A stretch of DNA of 64,000 nucleotides from Lentibacillus salicampi (GTDB lineage Bacteria; Bacillota; Bacilli; Bacillales; Amphibacillaceae). The stretch lies in contig NZ_SRHY01000011.1 of NCBI RefSeq assembly GCF_004565465.1, positions 1-64,000 of the forward strand, read 5' to 3'. Both the position numbers and the translations under genes were made by a program. Of this stretch, positions 1-9,563 are shown piece after piece. The stretch's first letter is position 1. Each line of letters opens with the position of its first letter. Under the pieces are notes generated by a model. That model saw nothing but the letters and a program-made list of their open reading frames with translations, had not been told where the DNA came from and did no database searches.

Positions 1-120
1 ATGACGAATTCCGTTTGTACCTTGAAAAATTAATAAGAAATTCATTCGCAATCGCAGGGATAAACTGGCTGGCAAGGTTATGTAAAAAAGTATTGCCAAC
101 TTATGTACTTTTCACTTGCC
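1..120. mobile_element. probable end of an insertion element, running off the window
   Basis: This stretch interrupts the ugd remnant at 112-153. Read on the minus strand from about position 125, it begins TGTGTTTGGCAAGTG and soon carries two related motifs, ACATAAGTTGGCA and ACATAACCTTGCCA, about 20 bases apart. A TG start plus short repeated terminal motifs is typical of IS21-family ends, so I infer an IS whose body lies outside the window. No transposase is readable here. The open frame across positions 2-224 has no recognisable product; at most its first 30 codons could be the tail of an element gene. The family assignment is a guess. Confidence 0.35.
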
Positions 121-153
121 AAACACACCTGTTCCTGCGACTGCAATTTTCAT
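112..153 (-). pseudogene. ugd: 5' remnant of UDP-glucose 6-dehydrogenase
   Basis: A strong AGGAGG site lies just upstream of an ATG at 153. The 13 codons read MKIAVAGTGVFGK and then stop. MKIAVAGTG followed by YVG is the N-terminal NAD-binding signature of UDP-glucose/GDP-mannose dehydrogenases. Here the frame loses homology right after GTG and ends where element-like sequence starts. The remnant lies directly downstream of a UDP-glucuronate 4-epimerase, the enzyme that uses the Ugd product, which supports the identification. The rest of ugd is either beyond the left edge, separated by an insertion, or lost. The recognisable part is short, so confidence is moderate. Confidence 0.5.
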
Positions 154-315
154 TTGTGTATTCCTCCTACTTCCCCTGTATGATAACATATATTTTCTTC
201 AAGTTTCGGTGGGCTGTTCACTGAGACCCCTAACCCGTCAAATGGCTTAGTCTCTTATTGCGACAATAGTCCTATTTAAAGCCATGGGGATATGGTCCAG
301 TATTAAATCCTTACC

Positions 316-1347
316 TTATTTCTTTTGATAATAATCGACATACCAATCGGCGAATTTCTGCAGGCCGTCTTGGATGGATGTTTCTGGTTTAAAGCCGACT
401 GCCTGATAGAGTAAATCAGTTGATGCATATGTGGCTGGTACATCGCCTGGCTTGATTGGTTCATAGACCTTATTGAATTCGACGTTACGACCTAATGCAT
501 TGCTCAATGCTTTTTCCAGTGCACCGATGAACGTCATGAGTTTCTCCGGGCTGTTGTTGCCGATGTTAAAGACACGATGTGGTGCGCTGTCTTCCTTCTC
601 AGGCGGATTGCCCAGGAGCCGTTCCATGCCGACGACTATATCGTCAATGTAGGTGAAATCACGATACAAATCATTCTCGAAATCGCCGTTGTTAAAGATC
701 TTAATCGGTTCACCGGCGAAATATTTATCCGTGAAACCGAAATAGGCCATATCCGGACGTCCCATTGGCCCGTAAACGGTAAAGAAGCGTAGGCCGGTTG
801 CGGGGATGTTGTACAAATGACTGTAGGTGTGCGCCATCAGTTCATTCGATTTCTTGGTTGATGCATACAGGGATACGGGATTGTCGACAAAATCCGTCTC
901 CTCAAACGGCACTTTTTTATTCGCGCCATATACTGAACTGGACGACGCGTAGATTAAATGTTCAACCGGATAGTGACGGCAGGCTTCCAGGATATTGTAG
1001 AAACCGATGAGATTGCTCTGGATATAGACATCTGGGTTTTCAATGGAATATCGAACCCCAGCCTGTGCCGCCATATTTACGACAATATCTGGCTTATACT
1101 CGGCAAACAGGTCATTAATTGTCTTTTTATCGGATATATCACCATTTATAAATGTGAAAGACTCATACGGCTGTAGCTGGTCTAATCGTGTTTGTTTTAA
1201 ATTGACGTCGTAGTAATCGTTGAGATTGTCAATACCAATTACTTTGCATCCTTGGTCTAATAGTTTTTTGGATAGGTAGGATCCTATGAAGCCTACGGGA
1301 CCAGTAATTAGAAAAGCTTTGGTATTGTCTATTAAATTAAAACCCAC
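316..1347 (-). CDS. NAD-dependent epimerase, probable UDP-glucuronate 4-epimerase
   Basis: A 343-residue extended short-chain dehydrogenase/reductase that probably converts UDP-glucuronate to UDP-galacturonate for the polysaccharide made by this locus. The NAD-binding motif GPVGFIG is at residues 16-22 (the first residues vary from the usual GAAGFIG). The catalytic serine cluster is near 135-138 and the YxxxK pair is Y161 and K165. The segment GPMGRPDMA followed by a downstream RDFTYIDD is typical of the UDP-glucuronate epimerase (CapI/WbnF) subgroup. Translation starts at a GTG about 9 bases after AAGGAG. The gene is the last intact one of the capsule operon, just before the ugd remnant that would have supplied its substrate. 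The exact sugar is inferred. Confidence 0.85.
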   Translation of the reverse strand: MGFNLIDNTKAFLITGPVGFIGSYLSKKLLDQGCKVIGIDNLNDYYDVNLKQTRLDQLQPYESFTFINGDISDKKTINDLFAEYKPDIVVNMAAQAGVRYSIENPDVYIQSNLIGFYNILEACRHYPVEHLIYASSSSVYGANKKVPFEETDFVDNPVSLYASTKKSNELMAHTYSHLYNIPATGLRFFTVYGPMGRPDMAYFGFTDKYFAGEPIKIFNNGDFENDLYRDFTYIDDIVVGMERLLGNPPEKEDSAPHRVFNIGNNSPEKLMTFIGALEKALSNALGRNVEFNKVYEPIKPGDVPATYASTDLLYQAVGFKPETSIQDGLQKFADWYVDYYQKK

Positions 1348-1417
1348 TTATGAACTCTCCTTATTCCGTCAAGAAATTTACAGTTTCAAATAAAATAACA
1401 GTTCTTATTTATTGCCA

Positions 1418-2509
1418 TTATGGGCTATAACCCAGCAGATATCCATCAAGCTTTTTGAAATGGTTTTCTGCATTTTTAGCCTGGACAGATATATCCACAA
1501 AATTAGTTTCCATACTTTCGTAAACTTCCACAGGATTTAAATTACCTATTTCTTTTAAATTTATATATGATCCTTGAAAATCAATATCATTCATCACATT
1601 ATTCATTTTTTCACTATACGCAATCGGGAAGACTGGCTTATTGAAAACCCATCCGAGTATCATGGCGTGAAACCTTGTAGCAACAACACACGCTGAGGAC
1701 GCGACGATATCAAGTGCTTCCTCTATATTAAATTTATAATAGTATTTATTCACACTTTCTTGAATCTCTATAGGTACTTTGTGCAGAATTGCTTCTACCG
1801 CCTCTTGATCCCCTTCCTTCTCGCAAAATGACATCAATGTTACTTTATACCCTTTCTTTGCAAATTGTACCGTAATATCCTTTATCCTTTCGTAATACAC
1901 ATCATCATAGCCCATAAGATTTTTTCTAAATGAAGGTTTTATTACCGAAATCAAAATGTGATCATTTGATAAATCTGGTTGTTGATTATTTAATTGAAAT
2001 ACAATGTCATCTGCTTTCCGTACATTGGGCAAATCCTCAAATAGCTTATAGGAGTAAGTGTCCCTAAAACAAATATCTGTATACTTCTTAAACAGTTCGT
2101 AGTGATCTTTATAATATTGATCATCACTAAAAGGACCAAAATTTGCTCCTAAGACATAAAAGGGTTTTTCTTTTATATTTTGTTTATACTTAGGCATTCC
2201 AGCCCAGTTACTTTTTTGCATAAAAACCGAACCACCGATACGCACAACGGCATCACAATTTTTGGCAATTATTGAACTAGTAGAATGCTCTATCCCCACT
2301 TTTCTTATTCCATAGTTGAGCAATCTCACAAAAAAGTTGTCACTAGAATAAATGGAAATGTTTTCGTACGTTCTAAAACTGTATTTATATTCTCTAGGGG
2401 CATAAAGAGCAAATTGCGTATCAGGGTATCTTTCACATAAAATCTTGATGAATAGGTCATCACCTAAGTTAAAATTTGTATAAGCATATATCATTACTCT
2501 CTTCTGCAT
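1418..2509 (-). CDS. polysaccharide pyruvyl transferase family protein
   Basis: A 363-residue cytoplasmic protein of the CsaB/WcaK polysaccharide pyruvyl transferase family, which moves pyruvate from phosphoenolpyruvate onto a sugar of a surface polysaccharide to form a ketal. Family traits are the N-terminal YTNFNLGDDLFI segment (the usual 'N-x-GDD' start) and the C-terminal ATRFHAMILGW motif with its conserved R-x-H, followed by a PVFPIAYSEK-like strand. There is no signal peptide or membrane segment. It lies between the flippase and the UDP-glucuronate epimerase genes in the same direction, so the exported repeat unit is probably pyruvylated. The sugar acceptor cannot be read from sequence. 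Confidence 0.8.
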   Translation of the reverse strand: MQKRVMIYAYTNFNLGDDLFIKILCERYPDTQFALYAPREYKYSFRTYENISIYSSDNFFVRLLNYGIRKVGIEHSTSSIIAKNCDAVVRIGGSVFMQKSNWAGMPKYKQNIKEKPFYVLGANFGPFSDDQYYKDHYELFKKYTDICFRDTYSYKLFEDLPNVRKADDIVFQLNNQQPDLSNDHILISVIKPSFRKNLMGYDDVYYERIKDITVQFAKKGYKVTLMSFCEKEGDQEAVEAILHKVPIEIQESVNKYYYKFNIEEALDIVASSACVVATRFHAMILGWVFNKPVFPIAYSEKMNNVMNDIDFQGSYINLKEIGNLNPVEVYESMETNFVDISVQAKNAENHFKKLDGYLLGYSP

Positions 2510-2552
2510 TGAATCACCTTTATTAAAGTTACATATTGTTTAAATTAAGAAT

Positions 2553-3857
2553 TCATTTTGCTTCTAATGCATTACTTTTTTCAAGCTTTTTGCTTAAACT
2601 TAAAGTGATTATAAATAAGAAAATATTTAATAATAAGCTTGATATACCAAATAGTGCAATAGCTATGATATCACTATTAAAGATATAAAAACCTATGATA
2701 AGAGCTAAACAGCGAGTTGCAACCAAAACAATGGTATATATCAAATGAAACCGTTGAGCGTTCAAAACAGGCATAGACCTAACACTAGGTTTATTCATAA
2801 AAACGGCAAAAGATGTAAGCGAAATCCACCTTGCATACTCACCTGCTACATCCCAACCAGATCCAAATACAAATTCAAACAACCAAGGACCAAAGATAAT
2901 AACAATACCAAAAGGGATGATTCCTATTGCACCAAGTGATATAGTAGCTTTGGCTATCAAACGACTCATATTTTCTCCATTGTTTGCAGCTTCAGATATA
3001 CGAGGATAAAACACATCTCCTATTGACTGGCCTATAAATCTTGAAGGTAAGCCTAACACTGTCCTTCCTATGTTATAAAAACCAGCTGACGCTGGGCCAA
3101 AAAAAGTCGTTAGAAGGAGAATGGGTAGATTTTCCGAAAATTCACCCAAAAAAACCTGAGGTGATCTATACATAGGGAAGTCTCTATATTTTTTAGCAAG
3201 ATTCCTAATGGAATAACTTTCCTCGTATGATTGTGTTTCACTCTTATATCCAGAATTTCTGGCAAACATTACCATCATAAATGCCCTGATCCCATTACCA
3301 GCTGCCTGTAAAACAACTAAAACTGTTGCTGCAGGATAAATGAAACCAATCGCAGCTTTACTTCCATTTGTAACAACCGATTGTAGAAAGGTTGCTTTGG
3401 CATTGATTGAAAATTGATTTGTCCGAATAAGCCATTGTTGGGCTACTTGCATTACCCCAGCAAATATAATAACCAGTGGTATTAAGTATAAGAAAGGAGC
3501 AATCTCTTCTATCTGAAAAACATTGACAATGTTATTATTAAAGAATAATAAGATTAAAGTTGTTATAAATGCGATTGCCAAAGTAATATACAAGGATAAT
3601 TTCATTAATCCTTTAGCATTTTTATCACTCTTAGGTAAAACCATTGCTATAGGGTAAGTCAATGCTGCAACAGGAATAATAATTCTTGTCAAGGCAGTAA
3701 ATGTCCCCATCATGCCAAAAGCCTCTGGCCCATACAACCTTGTAATAATTGGTGATAAAGCCATGGTTATAACCTGGGCACCGGCTGTGCCTGTTGCCAT
3801 AATAGCTACGTTTTTTACAAATGGGGAATTAATAAGTTTGTTTAGTATTATCTTCAT
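2553..3857 (-). CDS. Wzx-type polysaccharide flippase / MOP exporter
   Basis: A 434-residue integral membrane protein with about 12 hydrophobic segments across its whole length, belonging to the polysaccharide biosynthesis (PST/MOP) family. Such proteins flip lipid-linked repeat units across the cytoplasmic membrane. The N-terminus NVAIMATGTAGAQVITMA and the following PIITRLYGPEAFG are typical of these exporters. The gene starts 4 bases downstream of the preceding glycosyltransferase stop, so the two are probably translated together. With the EpsG/Wzy-like protein at 5.2-6.3 kb and the Wzz-like protein at 21.9 kb it completes a Wzx/Wzy-type assembly system. It is AT-rich like the surrounding serotype-specific genes. 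Confidence 0.85.
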   Translation of the reverse strand: MKIILNKLINSPFVKNVAIMATGTAGAQVITMALSPIITRLYGPEAFGMMGTFTALTRIIIPVAALTYPIAMVLPKSDKNAKGLMKLSLYITLAIAFITTLILLFFNNNIVNVFQIEEIAPFLYLIPLVIIFAGVMQVAQQWLIRTNQFSINAKATFLQSVVTNGSKAAIGFIYPAATVLVVLQAAGNGIRAFMMVMFARNSGYKSETQSYEESYSIRNLAKKYRDFPMYRSPQVFLGEFSENLPILLLTTFFGPASAGFYNIGRTVLGLPSRFIGQSIGDVFYPRISEAANNGENMSRLIAKATISLGAIGIIPFGIVIIFGPWLFEFVFGSGWDVAGEYARWISLTSFAVFMNKPSVRSMPVLNAQRFHLIYTIVLVATRCLALIIGFYIFNSDIIAIALFGISSLLLNIFLFIITLSLSKKLEKSNALEAK

Positions 3858-3861
3858 ACGC

Positions 3862-4950
3862 TCACCTTAAATGAGTGCTCAAATTTAATCTTTTGATAAA
3901 ATTATAAAACCCTTTAAAATGTTTTCTTAAAAATTTTTTAGTACCAAAATACAGGATGATTCCAAGAGTAGATTGACATCTTAATAAAAACTTCACAACC
4001 TTTTCTTGATACGTTCTTTGTTTGAATCTTTCAAGATTGTCTCTGACCCATTCATCTCTTATAACCTTATTTATTTCATTCCTCTTTGACTTTAAAGTTA
4101 ACTCATTCTTCTCGTGAAATATATTTGCTAAACTTTGCAACAGATAATTAGTATAAACTTCTTCAATCATTTTATAACTTTTTGATGAATGCATAATAAA
4201 CTTATTTAGTTCATTGTAAACTACTTTTCTATTTTCAAAGAAACCAGACTTATAATTTTTAGTAAGAGAAAAAGGATTATTATCTATATAGTAATAAAGA
4301 GGTTCTTTTTTTATATAAATATTTTTACAATGCCTAAGATATTCAATATTAAATAAAAGATCTTCGCCATTATGAACACCTATAGGAAATCCAATATCAT
4401 TACCTTTAATAATAGTTGAATCGTATAATTTATTCCCAGGGGAATTTATGAGATTATTCTTAAATAAACTAGGAAATAGTTCCATGAAAATTGAAAAAGA
4501 ATAACATCCTTCATAAGATGGAACAATGGTTTTTTTTGAATTCTTTTGATTAAATTTTATTAATGACTGATACCCACATAAAACCAAGTCTATATCGTTT
4601 TTATAAACGGAAAGTAACCGGTCAATCATAAAATGATCTATTTTGTCATCAGCATCTACAAATTGTAAAAAGTCCCCATTTGAATTTTTAATCCCTTTAT
4701 TCCGAGCTACTGATGGCCCAGAGTTTTTCTGATGAATGGCTTTAACTCTTCGATCTTGAGACGCATATATATCACAGATTAGTCCACTATTATCTTTTGA
4801 TCCGTCATTGACTAAGATTAATTCAATATTATTATATGTCTGAGCTAATATACTATCTATACAATAACTTATATATTTTTCAGCATTATATACAGGAACA
4901 ATAACACTAACTAAATTGTTACATTCTTTATTTTCACTATTTCTTTCCAT
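3862..4950 (-). CDS. glycosyltransferase family 2
   Basis: A 362-residue GT-A-fold glycosyltransferase. The N-terminus has SVIVPVYNAEKYI, then ILVNDGSKDNSG, ARNKGI and the metal/nucleotide-binding FVDADD motif near residues 95-105, all hallmarks of family 2. The C-terminal 150 residues are Lys- and Asn-rich, poorly conserved, and probably face the acceptor. It would add one sugar of the repeat unit to the lipid carrier at the inner face of the membrane. The next gene, wzx, begins 4 bases after its stop. A 258-bp AT-rich gap with no recognisable gene separates it from the upstream polymerase gene. Donor and acceptor are unknown. Confidence 0.85.
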   Translation of the reverse strand: MERNSENKECNNLVSVIVPVYNAEKYISYCIDSILAQTYNNIELILVNDGSKDNSGLICDIYASQDRRVKAIHQKNSGPSVARNKGIKNSNGDFLQFVDADDKIDHFMIDRLLSVYKNDIDLVLCGYQSLIKFNQKNSKKTIVPSYEGCYSFSIFMELFPSLFKNNLINSPGNKLYDSTIIKGNDIGFPIGVHNGEDLLFNIEYLRHCKNIYIKKEPLYYYIDNNPFSLTKNYKSGFFENRKVVYNELNKFIMHSSKSYKMIEEVYTNYLLQSLANIFHEKNELTLKSKRNEINKVIRDEWVRDNLERFKQRTYQEKVVKFLLRCQSTLGIILYFGTKKFLRKHFKGFYNFIKRLNLSTHLR

Positions 4951-5208
4951 GTTGACTACGTTCCTTTTTAAAATAATTTTTTTGTTTATTTCTGAGGCTT
5001 GACCTACCGAAAAACCGTTTTTAAATAATTAATTTACCTTCAATTATACTTTTACTGCTACCGAATAAAATTTACTAGTTCTACAGTTAAATTTCTATTT
5101 CTCTTCAATGAGAATTACTTTTCCTCATACTTTATTACCTTCGTTCGTAAATCGAAATAATTAAAGTAATACCCATCTTTCTTTTAGATGCATTTTAAGT
5201 TAGCATCT

Positions 5209-6321
5209 TTAATTAAAATTCCAAATATACGGGATGGTTTGATTATGATTAAGTATTATAATGTCATAAGTGAATAATCCTATGAAATATAATGCTACTA
5301 TAAAGATATATAGTAACCTTGCATACTTATTATTTTGAATCTTTATTATAGCAGGTAATATAAATATTTGAGTTGCTTCAAAATACAATGATATTCTACC
5401 AACAAATGCTGCGTAATAACCTAAATAATCGAATATTAACCCCATAAAATATAGAAAAAATACGCGATACATTATATTGTTGGATGTTCTCATTTTAGTT
5501 ATATTTAATAAAATGATAATTATAATTGGAGATTTAATAATGAGATTTCCAAAACCTATGCCTTTAAAATCCAATTCATACGTACTGTAACTTGAAAACA
5601 TATCAATATTATTAGTCAAAAAATCCATAAATGGTTTAAACATAATAATAAATATTAAAGAAGAAATAATCACAATTGTTTTTTTAACAAAATTAATTTG
5701 CTTAAACTTACTATTCACGATCCAATAACTGGGAAGAAATATTAAAGCTGTATAGTGAAAACATGTAGCAAATATTGTAATTAATAGGAATTTAATCATT
5801 TTCCTATCTAATAACGGTTTAATCGAAAGCATCAATATAGATATAGCTAAAGGCTGCCTTACATTATTAAAGCTTAAATTATATAAAGTACACAATAATA
5901 TTAAAATAGCTACAGTAACATTTATTTTGTCTCGATGAGTATAAATTGCTTTAAAGAAAAAAAACCATGTCAATAAAGCAGAGATGATAAATAAAAATCT
6001 AACATCATCAAAAATAAATTTAACTACATGATTTAACACTATCCATCCAGGTTCATATCTAGTATTTAGTATACCATCAATTATATCATAATTATTTAAC
6101 ATGAAGTATGTATTCCCATAACTGAAATAGTCGGTTCCAATCCCATAACGTAATCCCGAAATAAGAACAGGGAGGATCAGGGCACTCCAAAAAATAAGCC
6201 TATGTAAATGTGTTACTTCAGTTCTTCTTATTTTTTCTGAAATTAACACAAGTGTAGTAGTAAATATGATAATAAAGTAATATAGTAAAGATGATTGCAA
6301 TACACTCATAATATTCTCCAA
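5209..6321 (-). CDS. EpsG-family / Wzy-like polysaccharide polymerase
   Basis: A 370-residue, very hydrophobic protein with roughly ten predicted membrane segments. The segment LISGLRYGIGTDYFSYG near residues 53-70 matches the EpsG family signature (R-Y-x-V/I-G-T-D-Y). Later the loop NNVRQPLAISI carries the N-x-R-Q-x-L/I motif also typical of that family. These proteins polymerise lipid-linked repeat units at the outer face of the membrane. In a locus that also has a flippase and a chain-length regulator, a Wzy role is the natural reading. An IS remnant lies just upstream, so its transcription may be separate from the genes beyond that remnant. Confidence 0.8.
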   Translation of the reverse strand: MENIMSVLQSSLLYYFIIIFTTTLVLISEKIRRTEVTHLHRLIFWSALILPVLISGLRYGIGTDYFSYGNTYFMLNNYDIIDGILNTRYEPGWIVLNHVVKFIFDDVRFLFIISALLTWFFFFKAIYTHRDKINVTVAILILLCTLYNLSFNNVRQPLAISILMLSIKPLLDRKMIKFLLITIFATCFHYTALIFLPSYWIVNSKFKQINFVKKTIVIISSLIFIIMFKPFMDFLTNNIDMFSSYSTYELDFKGIGFGNLIIKSPIIIIILLNITKMRTSNNIMYRVFFLYFMGLIFDYLGYYAAFVGRISLYFEATQIFILPAIIKIQNNKYARLLYIFIVALYFIGLFTYDIIILNHNQTIPYIWNFN

Positions 6322-7022
6322 ATCTTTCTTTTTTTATGTTGGGGTATGCGAAAAACTGGGATACCAGAGAACATTCCAGAGCTCTTCGTTAGGGAGATGT
6401 TCTTTCCTTTTGAGACGTGTCGTTTGATTTCCTTGTTAAACCCTCGGTGAGGTAATGCTTCAACTTCAAAGGAAATGAAACAGTAACTAACTGCGTGTCG
6501 CCGATGCAGTGATAAACAATATTGTTTATTAACGTTCTATGGTTTTCCAGCAGCCAACCCGTCATCCAAAGCCTTCAGGGATTTTTTTCTTATCTTCGTC
6601 CTTAAAACGGCCTCGAAATCGTCCATTATGGTTTAACAGTCCTTAACATAAACTTTGTTAGCGATGTTATTTCTAAATCTATTCTACAGGAAAGGAACTC
6701 CTTTTTCCATGACCATCATATCATAGCCATTTACACAAACTATTTTACGTCCTTTGTGAAAAATATAAAAGCTTCAAATATTGTTATCTGAAACCCAATT
6801 AAATTCATTCTTAGAAGCCTATAAAAGAAATGATAAGTCTTTAATTATTAATCACCTCCCTCAATAAATTTATAGACTCTCGGTATTTACCGAGTCAGAC
6901 GGCTCAAGATTTTCTTGAGTCGTCTTCTTTATGATTCCTCCCACATGTCACAGGAGATTTTATTTTCAAAATAATACGAACTGGAAATTGACGTTCAAAT
7001 TATTTTCTGAAAATAGACTCAA
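6322..7022. other. 700-bp non-coding gap with hairpins beside an IS remnant
   Basis: I find no convincing gene here. There are three inverted repeats: a perfect CTCGGTA-TT-TACCGAG hairpin at 6879-6894; a GACGGCTCAAG / CTTGAGTCGTC hairpin followed by TTCTTTA at 6898-6930 that could act as a terminator for rightward transcripts; and an AT-rich imperfect inverted repeat pairing 6961-6975 with 6999-7015, just before the transposase start. The latter two may belong to the mobile element. The left part (6322-6720) may be decayed sequence, since only short open stretches remain (the longest about 55 codons on the minus strand). Confidence 0.4.
6898..6930 (+). terminator. hairpin with T-rich tail upstream of the transposase
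   Basis: GACGGCTCAAG at 6898-6908 pairs with CTTGAGTCGTC at 6914-6924 (one G-T pair) and is followed by TTCTTTA on the plus strand. It could stop transcription entering the IS from outside, a usual arrangement for insertion sequences. No separate gene is seen that needs it. Confidence 0.4.
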
Positions 7023-8378
7023 ATGCTCTTGACTTTTAGAACCGCCCCAACAATCGCGGTAGAAGGGATTTTTTTCTTACTAACCATGATTGGGGTGTTT
7101 ATATTGAAACCAGTTTTTGTATCACACGTAACTTATCAGGATTTCGTTATGAATCAACTTCAGAAACACTACTCCGGTGGTATCCTGACACTGCTGAATA
7201 GCGACTGGCCCATTATCACAAAGCTTTGGATGACTGATCTTTCCGAAATAACGAAGATGATCGGTGACACTTATGGAAAACGGGGCCCGGTTTCCCAGGA
7301 TCCGGCTTCCATGATGCGTTCCTATCTCCTTCTGATTCTGACGAATCCAACGATGAGCGTCACGAAATGGGTTGATGAACTTAAACGTGTTCCCCTTCAT
7401 GCCATCCTGAGCGGTTTCGAACCGGGCAATATTCCCGGGATTGACACGTTTTACGATTTCTTTGCGCGTTTATGGGGGAGTGAGAAAAAGAATCGAACCC
7501 ATAAAATAAAAAGTAAAAGAAGCCGTAAACGAAAACCCAAAAAAGGCAAGAAAGGTGGAAAAGCACAAACAACCACAACCGGGCGCGTCAAACGGCTGGT
7601 CGAATGCATCATTCCAAGACTCAATCATAAAAAGGAACTTCCGGCTGACCGGCTTTTCGATTTCTTTCAATCTCAAATCCTGACGGTGTCAGGAAAACTG
7701 GGCATCCTCGGGGGTGTAGAACAACTGAATGTTGCAGGCGATGGCACACCTGTTGTGACGGCCCGAAGCAAGCCTACTTGTGATTGTCGCACCCAAGGTA
7801 TAGCGAACTGCAAGCATCCACGTATTTACTCCCAGCCTGACTGCGATGGCGGTTGGGACAGTTCACGTGTAAAGTATTTTCACGGATATCATCTTTACAT
7901 GATCAATGCTTGCGATAGCCCGTATGACTTGCCCTTATGTCCACGTCTGAACGCGGCATCATGCCACGATTCAGTCGGTTTTATCGTAAATTGGGCTGAA
8001 TTTTCGCAACGGGTCAACTTGGGTGCGACCGACAAGATCCTTTTGGACGCTGCACATGATGCCTATTCCATTTATGAACTGATCGATCATCAGCAAATGG
8101 AGCCCATCATCGATTTGAACAAACGGGCAAAAAAGAACTTGGAAACAGTCAGCGATATTCAAATATCACCTGAGGGTGTTCCAATCTTCCCGATTGGCAA
8201 GAAAATGATTCGAATGGCTACGACCGCACGCGACACCGGCAAAAATGAAGATGTCCTCTGCGGAACAACAAATACGTGTGAAACGCCTTGTTCAACTGCC
8301 AAATATGGCCGGACGCCGAGAGCCTATAATTTTGGCATTCTAATAATATCGTTGTTTTTCTCTTTACTTACTCTCTAA
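7023..8378 (+). pseudogene. DDE-type IS transposase, 3'-truncated
   Basis: A 451-codon frame on the strand opposite to the capsule genes. It encodes an N-terminal region (YQDFVMNQLQKHYSGG, then KMIGDTYGKRGP), a basic Lys/Arg-rich linker near residues 160-185, and the start of a DDE catalytic domain with VAGDGTPV and, later, LLDAAHDAYS as the likely first two acidic positions. A CDCRTQG/CKHPR cysteine cluster lies between them. After ...AKYGRTP the sequence changes character into a hydrophobic tail that ends inside the 3' end of the next glycosyltransferase gene, so the C-terminus with the last catalytic residue is missing. The element is probably inactive. The true start is uncertain and may lie further in. 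Confidence 0.7.
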
Positions 8379-9527
8379 CTGCAAATGCCCTATAATAATA
8401 GCATTCCAATCAAATTCTAGCTCCCTTTTCCTAGTATATTGTTTTTTTCTTAATTTTGTTAGATTATCTCTATTAAGAAAATATTCTATTTTACTTTCTA
8501 ATGATGATGGGTTTGGGTCAAATAAAAAATCTTCGTTATTAAGTACTTCGGGTATTCCTCCTGACCGAGCGCCTATTACTGGCACCTCATTGTAAAGTCC
8601 TTCCATCACCGTATTTGGGCATGAATCAGCTAAAGACGGGACCACCATTAAATTACATTGTTTAACCACTTCTATAGGGTTATCTAGCCTTCCCGTAAAT
8701 TTTATATTTGGGTAATTGGCGCATCCCTCTTTATAAGCAGATAATTGCTTTCCTTCACCAATTAAAATAATATCTATGTCCACACCCCGGTCAATCAGTC
8801 GTTTTGCAGCATCCACCAATATTCTGTGTCCTTTTCTATCATTGCTAAAATCGCCTATAAAACCAATTGTAAATTTTTTATTCTGATCATTTTCAATAAA
8901 AGATTTATCTGTTATAGAGTTATCAACAATCCAAGAAGGATTGACATTATTGATTTGAATTATAGATTTTTTACTTATTTTATTTTTAATAAATCTGTGT
9001 CTATTAATTATCACATTATAATCATATTCACACTGTATAACTACCCTCTCTGCTACTAAAAGACATATAGCTTCACATATTTTCATGAATTGAAGGTAGA
9101 TATTTTTAAATAATTTACTATTAGTTCTACTACTTATCGCAATATTTTTATAGCCAACTAAATCTTGACGAATGAACAATTGAATGTTTTTTATACCTAG
9201 TAAACATAAACCGATTGCAGCAGGAACATCAAAAACTATTATTGAGTCATATTTAGCCTTTTTTATTTTCCAGAGTGTACCTAAATTTCTAATTATAATA
9301 TTAAATACAGTTGGTACAAAAGTATTTTTACTTTTCCCCTTAAACATTAGAGAGTAACCTGACACAACACCATTTTCCTCTAAACTGCGTGAAGAATCAG
9401 CGGAATACAAATCCACATCCGTTCCTCTTATTTTTAAACCTTTATATAACTCTAAGAATCTTTTTAGTCCACCTGTTATCCTTTCACCAAATAACCGACT
9501 TGTTGAATACATTGCAACTTTTCCCAT
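8364..9527 (-). CDS. glycosyltransferase family 4 (GT-B fold)
   Basis: A 387-residue glycosyltransferase. The N-terminal half begins MGKVAMYSTSRLFGERITGG, with the glycine-containing acceptor loop. The C-terminal half has FTIGFIGDFSNDRKGH, a conserved IILIGEGKQL strand, and EGLYNEVPVIGARSGGIPE, the donor-binding E-x7-E region of family 4. It would transfer a nucleotide-activated hexose to the growing repeat unit. Its last 15 bases overlap the truncated transposase frame on the other strand. The stop codon appears original to the gene rather than made by the insertion, because the C-terminal helix is complete. It is about 37 bases downstream of the next family 4 gene and co-oriented. Confidence 0.85.
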   Translation of the reverse strand: MGKVAMYSTSRLFGERITGGLKRFLELYKGLKIRGTDVDLYSADSSRSLEENGVVSGYSLMFKGKSKNTFVPTVFNIIIRNLGTLWKIKKAKYDSIIVFDVPAAIGLCLLGIKNIQLFIRQDLVGYKNIAISSRTNSKLFKNIYLQFMKICEAICLLVAERVVIQCEYDYNVIINRHRFIKNKISKKSIIQINNVNPSWIVDNSITDKSFIENDQNKKFTIGFIGDFSNDRKGHRILVDAAKRLIDRGVDIDIILIGEGKQLSAYKEGCANYPNIKFTGRLDNPIEVVKQCNLMVVPSLADSCPNTVMEGLYNEVPVIGARSGGIPEVLNNEDFLFDPNPSSLESKIEYFLNRDNLTKLRKKQYTRKRELEFDWNAIIIGHLQLESK

Positions 9528-9563
9528 GTTTATACACCCTCAACAAATTGCTTATTATTCGCA

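Noticed and set aside
15-224. A 69-codon plus-strand frame at the left edge
   Set aside because: No homology or ribosome site; it crosses the ugd remnant in antisense and the AT-rich region after it.
6400-6590. A minus-strand frame of about 55 codons in the gap before the transposase
   Set aside because: It has no recognisable motif and no clear start; may be decayed sequence, but I cannot support a gene.
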